A stretch of 9,823 nucleotides of DNA from NAK82 sp036172345 (GTDB lineage: Bacteria > Chloroflexota > Anaerolineae > 4572-78 > NAK82), in NCBI GenBank assembly GCA_036172345.1, contig JASFBB010000361.1:1-9823 (forward strand), in the 5' to 3' direction. Positions 7,676 through 9,823 of the stretch are shown here, piece after piece. The first letter of the stretch is position 1. Each line of letters starts with the position of its first letter. The notes under the pieces are model-generated. The model was given only the letters and a program-made list of their open reading frames with translations. It was not told the origin of the DNA and did not search any database. The translations under genes were made by a program, and so were the position numbers.

Positions 7676-8932
7676 ATGCAAGTCGACACGTCTCCCGGCG
7701 CCATCACCCGTATACCAGGATATCGTGCTGCGGGCGTTGCCTGCGGTTTGAAACAAAGCAGTCAGCTTGACTTAGCTTTGGTGGTAAGCGATCATCCTGC
7801 CACGGCTGCAGGGGTCTTCACCACGAACGTCTTTCGCGCAGCACCCGTTCTATATGATGAAGCCCTGCTTGCCCGCAAACACCCCCCTTTGATCCGAGCC
7901 GTTGTGGCTAACGCTGGCAATGCCAATGCATGCACCGGGGAGGCGGGGCTGCACGATGCTGAACGGATGGCTCGCCTTACAGAGGACGTCCTGGGATTGC
8001 CACGCGACACCGTGTTGGTGATGAGCACCGGAGTCATCGGACATCGTCTGCCGATGGATAAGGTGGAACAAGGCATCCGCACAGCGGTTCAATTTCTCTC
8101 CCCGTCTGGAGGTGCCGCTGCAGCGCGCGCTATCATGACCACCGATTTGGTGCCTAAAGAGGCTTTTGTATGCGTCGATACGAGAAGCTACCGCTTTTCA
8201 ATCGGCGGGATGGCCAAAGGCAGCGGCATGATACACCCGGCACTGGCACGGCCGGGATCAACTGGAAAAGCACCACATCCGCACGCCACGATGCTCTGTC
8301 TCATTGCAAGTGATGTGCATATATCTGCGGGAGTGCTACAAGATGTCTTGGATGAGGCCGTGGCGCTCAGTTTCAATCGCATCACCGTGGATGGAGATAC
8401 GAGCACTAACGACACTGTGCTGTTGCTCGCCTCTGGCCAGGAGAAGGCTGCTGAGATCAAGCCCAACGGCGAAGCTTATCGCCTCTTCCAGACAGCGCTG
8501 AATGAGGTGTGCATATCATTGGCAAGGCAGATCGCGCGCGACGGAGAGGGTGCCACACACTTGGTGGAAGTTATCATAAATGGCGCTGTCAGTGAGTCCG
8601 ATGCGGAGCGAGCGGCCAAAGCAATTGCCACATCCCCTTTAGTGAAGACGGCTATCTTCGGCGCAGACCCCAATTGGGGACGGATTTTGGCAGCAGTGGG
8701 ACGCAGCGGCGCTTATGTGAATCCACAGCGTGCTAATCTCTGGCTGGGCCCGATCCAGCTGGTCGCCGCCGGGACCCCTTTGGACTTTGATGTCCATGCA
8801 GCGCGCGCAGTGCTCCGGCAACCGGAAGTCACTATCCGCGTCGACCTGGGGTTGGGTTCAGGTGAGGCTACCATATGGACGTGCGATCTCTCGTATAAAT
8901 ACATCGAGATCAATGCCGAGTACCACACATGA
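7676..8932 (+). CDS. argJ: ArgJ, glutamate N-acetyltransferase / ornithine acetyltransferase
   Basis: 418 residues. ArgJ transfers the acetyl group from N-acetylornithine to glutamate in the cyclic arginine pathway; bifunctional forms also use acetyl-CoA. The precursor cleaves itself before a conserved threonine, here A204-T205 in HATMLC, to give alpha and beta chains. Other family marks are AGVFTTN, NAGNANACTG, the oxyanion-hole STGVIG (117-122), KGSGMIHP (181-188), TVDGDTSTND (237-246), FGADPNWGRI and the C-terminal WTCDLSY. Oddly, the family normally has about two residues between KGSGMIxP and ATML, but here there are fifteen (189-203), a Pro/Gly/His-rich insertion directly before the cleavage site. 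An AAGGGGG Shine-Dalgarno (7663-7669) lies 6 bases before the ATG. It probably shares a transcript with the acyl-CoA synthetase 58 bases upstream. Its 3' end overlaps the opposing glpA by 23 bases. Whether it also has N-acetylglutamate synthase activity cannot be told. Confidence 0.95.
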   Translation: MQVDTSPGAITRIPGYRAAGVACGLKQSSQLDLALVVSDHPATAAGVFTTNVFRAAPVLYDEALLARKHPPLIRAVVANAGNANACTGEAGLHDAERMARLTEDVLGLPRDTVLVMSTGVIGHRLPMDKVEQGIRTAVQFLSPSGGAAAARAIMTTDLVPKEAFVCVDTRSYRFSIGGMAKGSGMIHPALARPGSTGKAPHPHATMLCLIASDVHISAGVLQDVLDEAVALSFNRITVDGDTSTNDTVLLLASGQEKAAEIKPNGEAYRLFQTALNEVCISLARQIARDGEGATHLVEVIINGAVSESDAERAAKAIATSPLVKTAIFGADPNWGRILAAVGRSGAYVNPQRANLWLGPIQLVAAGTPLDFDVHAARAVLRQPEVTIRVDLGLGSGEATIWTCDLSYKYIEINAEYHT

Positions 8933-9823
8933 TGCCACCGACCGATCCGTGCATGTCCGCAAACGGCTGCATGCCATTGCAATCGGACATCACTATCAGT
9001 CGATCAGCGCATAGTAGGTTTCGGTAGATCATCTCGTTGAGGCGCATCTGGCGCGCTTGGTACCTTGATGCAACCGGCCGGATGCCCCGCCAGCGCTCTT
9101 GAAGAAAGGCCAACAGGTGCGCGGTTGCGTCTCGGTCGTTCTGAGGACGAAGTCGGTGATATGTGCCCGCGGCTCGGTAGGAACAGAAACCCCCTTGGCA
9201 TGGCCCCATTCCCAACCGGGTGGCACGGCGTAGATCGTCCAGACTGTGGACGTCCGCATCAGCCAGTCTCCTCTCAACCTCGCTCCGAGCAATCATCTCA
9301 CACTCACACAACAAGTCGTCGCTCATCTCGCTTGCTTCGGCATAAGCAAGGGGAGCGCCATGCCAGTGATAATGGCGCTCGGACATGCCGGGCAACGGCT
9401 CCAGGTGTGTCCGACAGGGACGTACCACATTGAGCTTACGGCACACCAGGTCCGCGACCTGTTCGGCGATCAAGCGATGAGTCGTCCACTTGCCCCCAAT
9501 GATCGAGATGAAGCCGGAGACCCCGTCCGCCACCTCATGGTCCACGATAACATGCGTGCGACTCAGGCCAACCGCTGTATCCCCCGCTGTGGGAGCCGCG
9601 GGATGAAGGGCGCGCACGCCGGTCCATGTGCGTAACCAGCGCAGGTCGCGGGTGACCGGCACCAGCTTAGTGCATTCGTGGCGGATGCGTTGGATTTCTC
9701 CAGCATCTGCACTCATGGCATCCGGGCTATTGACGATGACATCGGTGCAACCGAGAACGGAAACCGAATGGGATGGCAACACCGAATCACAATCAGACGG
9801 CCAGCGGAGGCGGGTGATGACGG
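8910..9823 (-). CDS. glpA: Anaerobic glycerol-3-phosphate dehydrogenase subunit A, C-terminal part (N-terminus outside window)
   Basis: The frame is open from the right edge (reading VITRLRWPSD) to a TGA at 8910-8912, about 304 codons. GlpA is the catalytic FAD subunit of the GlpABC complex, which oxidises glycerol-3-phosphate to dihydroxyacetone phosphate and passes electrons to quinone. Visible are the end of the FAD-oxidase fold (VSVLGCTDV, WTGVRALHP, SGFISIIGGKWTTHRLIAE, VCRKLN) and then a BFD-like [2Fe-2S] domain. Its cysteines are in CEC (about 9300-9308) and in PCQGGFC (about 9183-9200), followed by RAAG and the FLQERWRGIRP segment near the end. The FAD-binding N-terminus lies outside. 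The last 25 or so residues, after about LLCADRL, look unlike the family and extend into the argJ 3' end, so this end may be an extension or result from a small frameshift. glpB does not follow, because argJ lies there in the opposite direction. Confidence 0.9.
   Translation of the reverse strand, partial: VITRLRWPSDCDSVLPSHSVSVLGCTDVIVNSPDAMSADAGEIQRIRHECTKLVPVTRDLRWLRTWTGVRALHPAAPTAGDTAVGLSRTHVIVDHEVADGVSGFISIIGGKWTTHRLIAEQVADLVCRKLNVVRPCRTHLEPLPGMSERHYHWHGAPLAYAEASEMSDDLLCECEMIARSEVERRLADADVHSLDDLRRATRLGMGPCQGGFCSYRAAGTYHRLRPQNDRDATAHLLAFLQERWRGIRPVASRYQARQMRLNEMIYRNLLCADRLIVMSDCNGMQPFADMHGSVGGIMCGTRH

Overview
The window is 9.8 kb of compact bacterial chromosome. Seven protein genes cover nearly all of it, and the longest stretch without a gene is about 180 bases. 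GC content looks moderate (roughly 55%). The gene types fit a free-living bacterium such as a member of Chloroflexota (Anaerolineae-like): an ADP-forming acyl-CoA synthetase, a multi-GAF histidine kinase, a HAD-Sua5 fusion, a Tdh-like dehydrogenase and an anaerobic-type GlpA. This placement is an impression from protein style, not a measured one. I see no tRNA, rRNA, CRISPR array, insertion sequence or phage gene.

Left half, minus strand, read from high to low coordinates: a Sua5-type threonylcarbamoyl-AMP synthase with an extra N-terminal HAD-like domain (3899-5389); after an 80-base gap, a zinc dehydrogenase closely resembling L-threonine 3-dehydrogenase (2727-3818); a response regulator with an unrecognised output region (1810-2730); and a histidine kinase with three GAF domains that runs off the left edge (1-1816). 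The last three genes overlap by 4 and 7 bases, so they are almost certainly co-transcribed and translationally coupled.

A 182-base divergent intergenic region (5390-5571) carries a good -10 box (TATAAT) in each direction. Right of it on the plus strand are a fused ADP-forming acetate/acyl-CoA synthetase in beta-alpha domain order (5572-7617) and argJ of arginine biosynthesis (7676-8932). At the right edge, converging on argJ and overlapping it by 23 bases, is the C-terminal part of glpA, the FAD/[2Fe-2S] subunit of anaerobic glycerol-3-phosphate dehydrogenase (8910-9823, truncated).

How the genes may work together (inference): Sua5 and Tdh both use L-threonine. The Tdh product is normally cleaved to glycine and acetyl-CoA, and the divergent ADP-forming synthetase can convert acetyl-CoA to acetate with ATP formation. 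ArgJ also handles acetyl groups. The coupled two-component pair may sense a metabolic or redox state linked to this, but no ligand can be read from the sequence. The least ordinary features are the degenerate HAD domain on Sua5, a 13-residue insertion next to the ArgJ self-cleavage site, and the orphan output domain of the response regulator.
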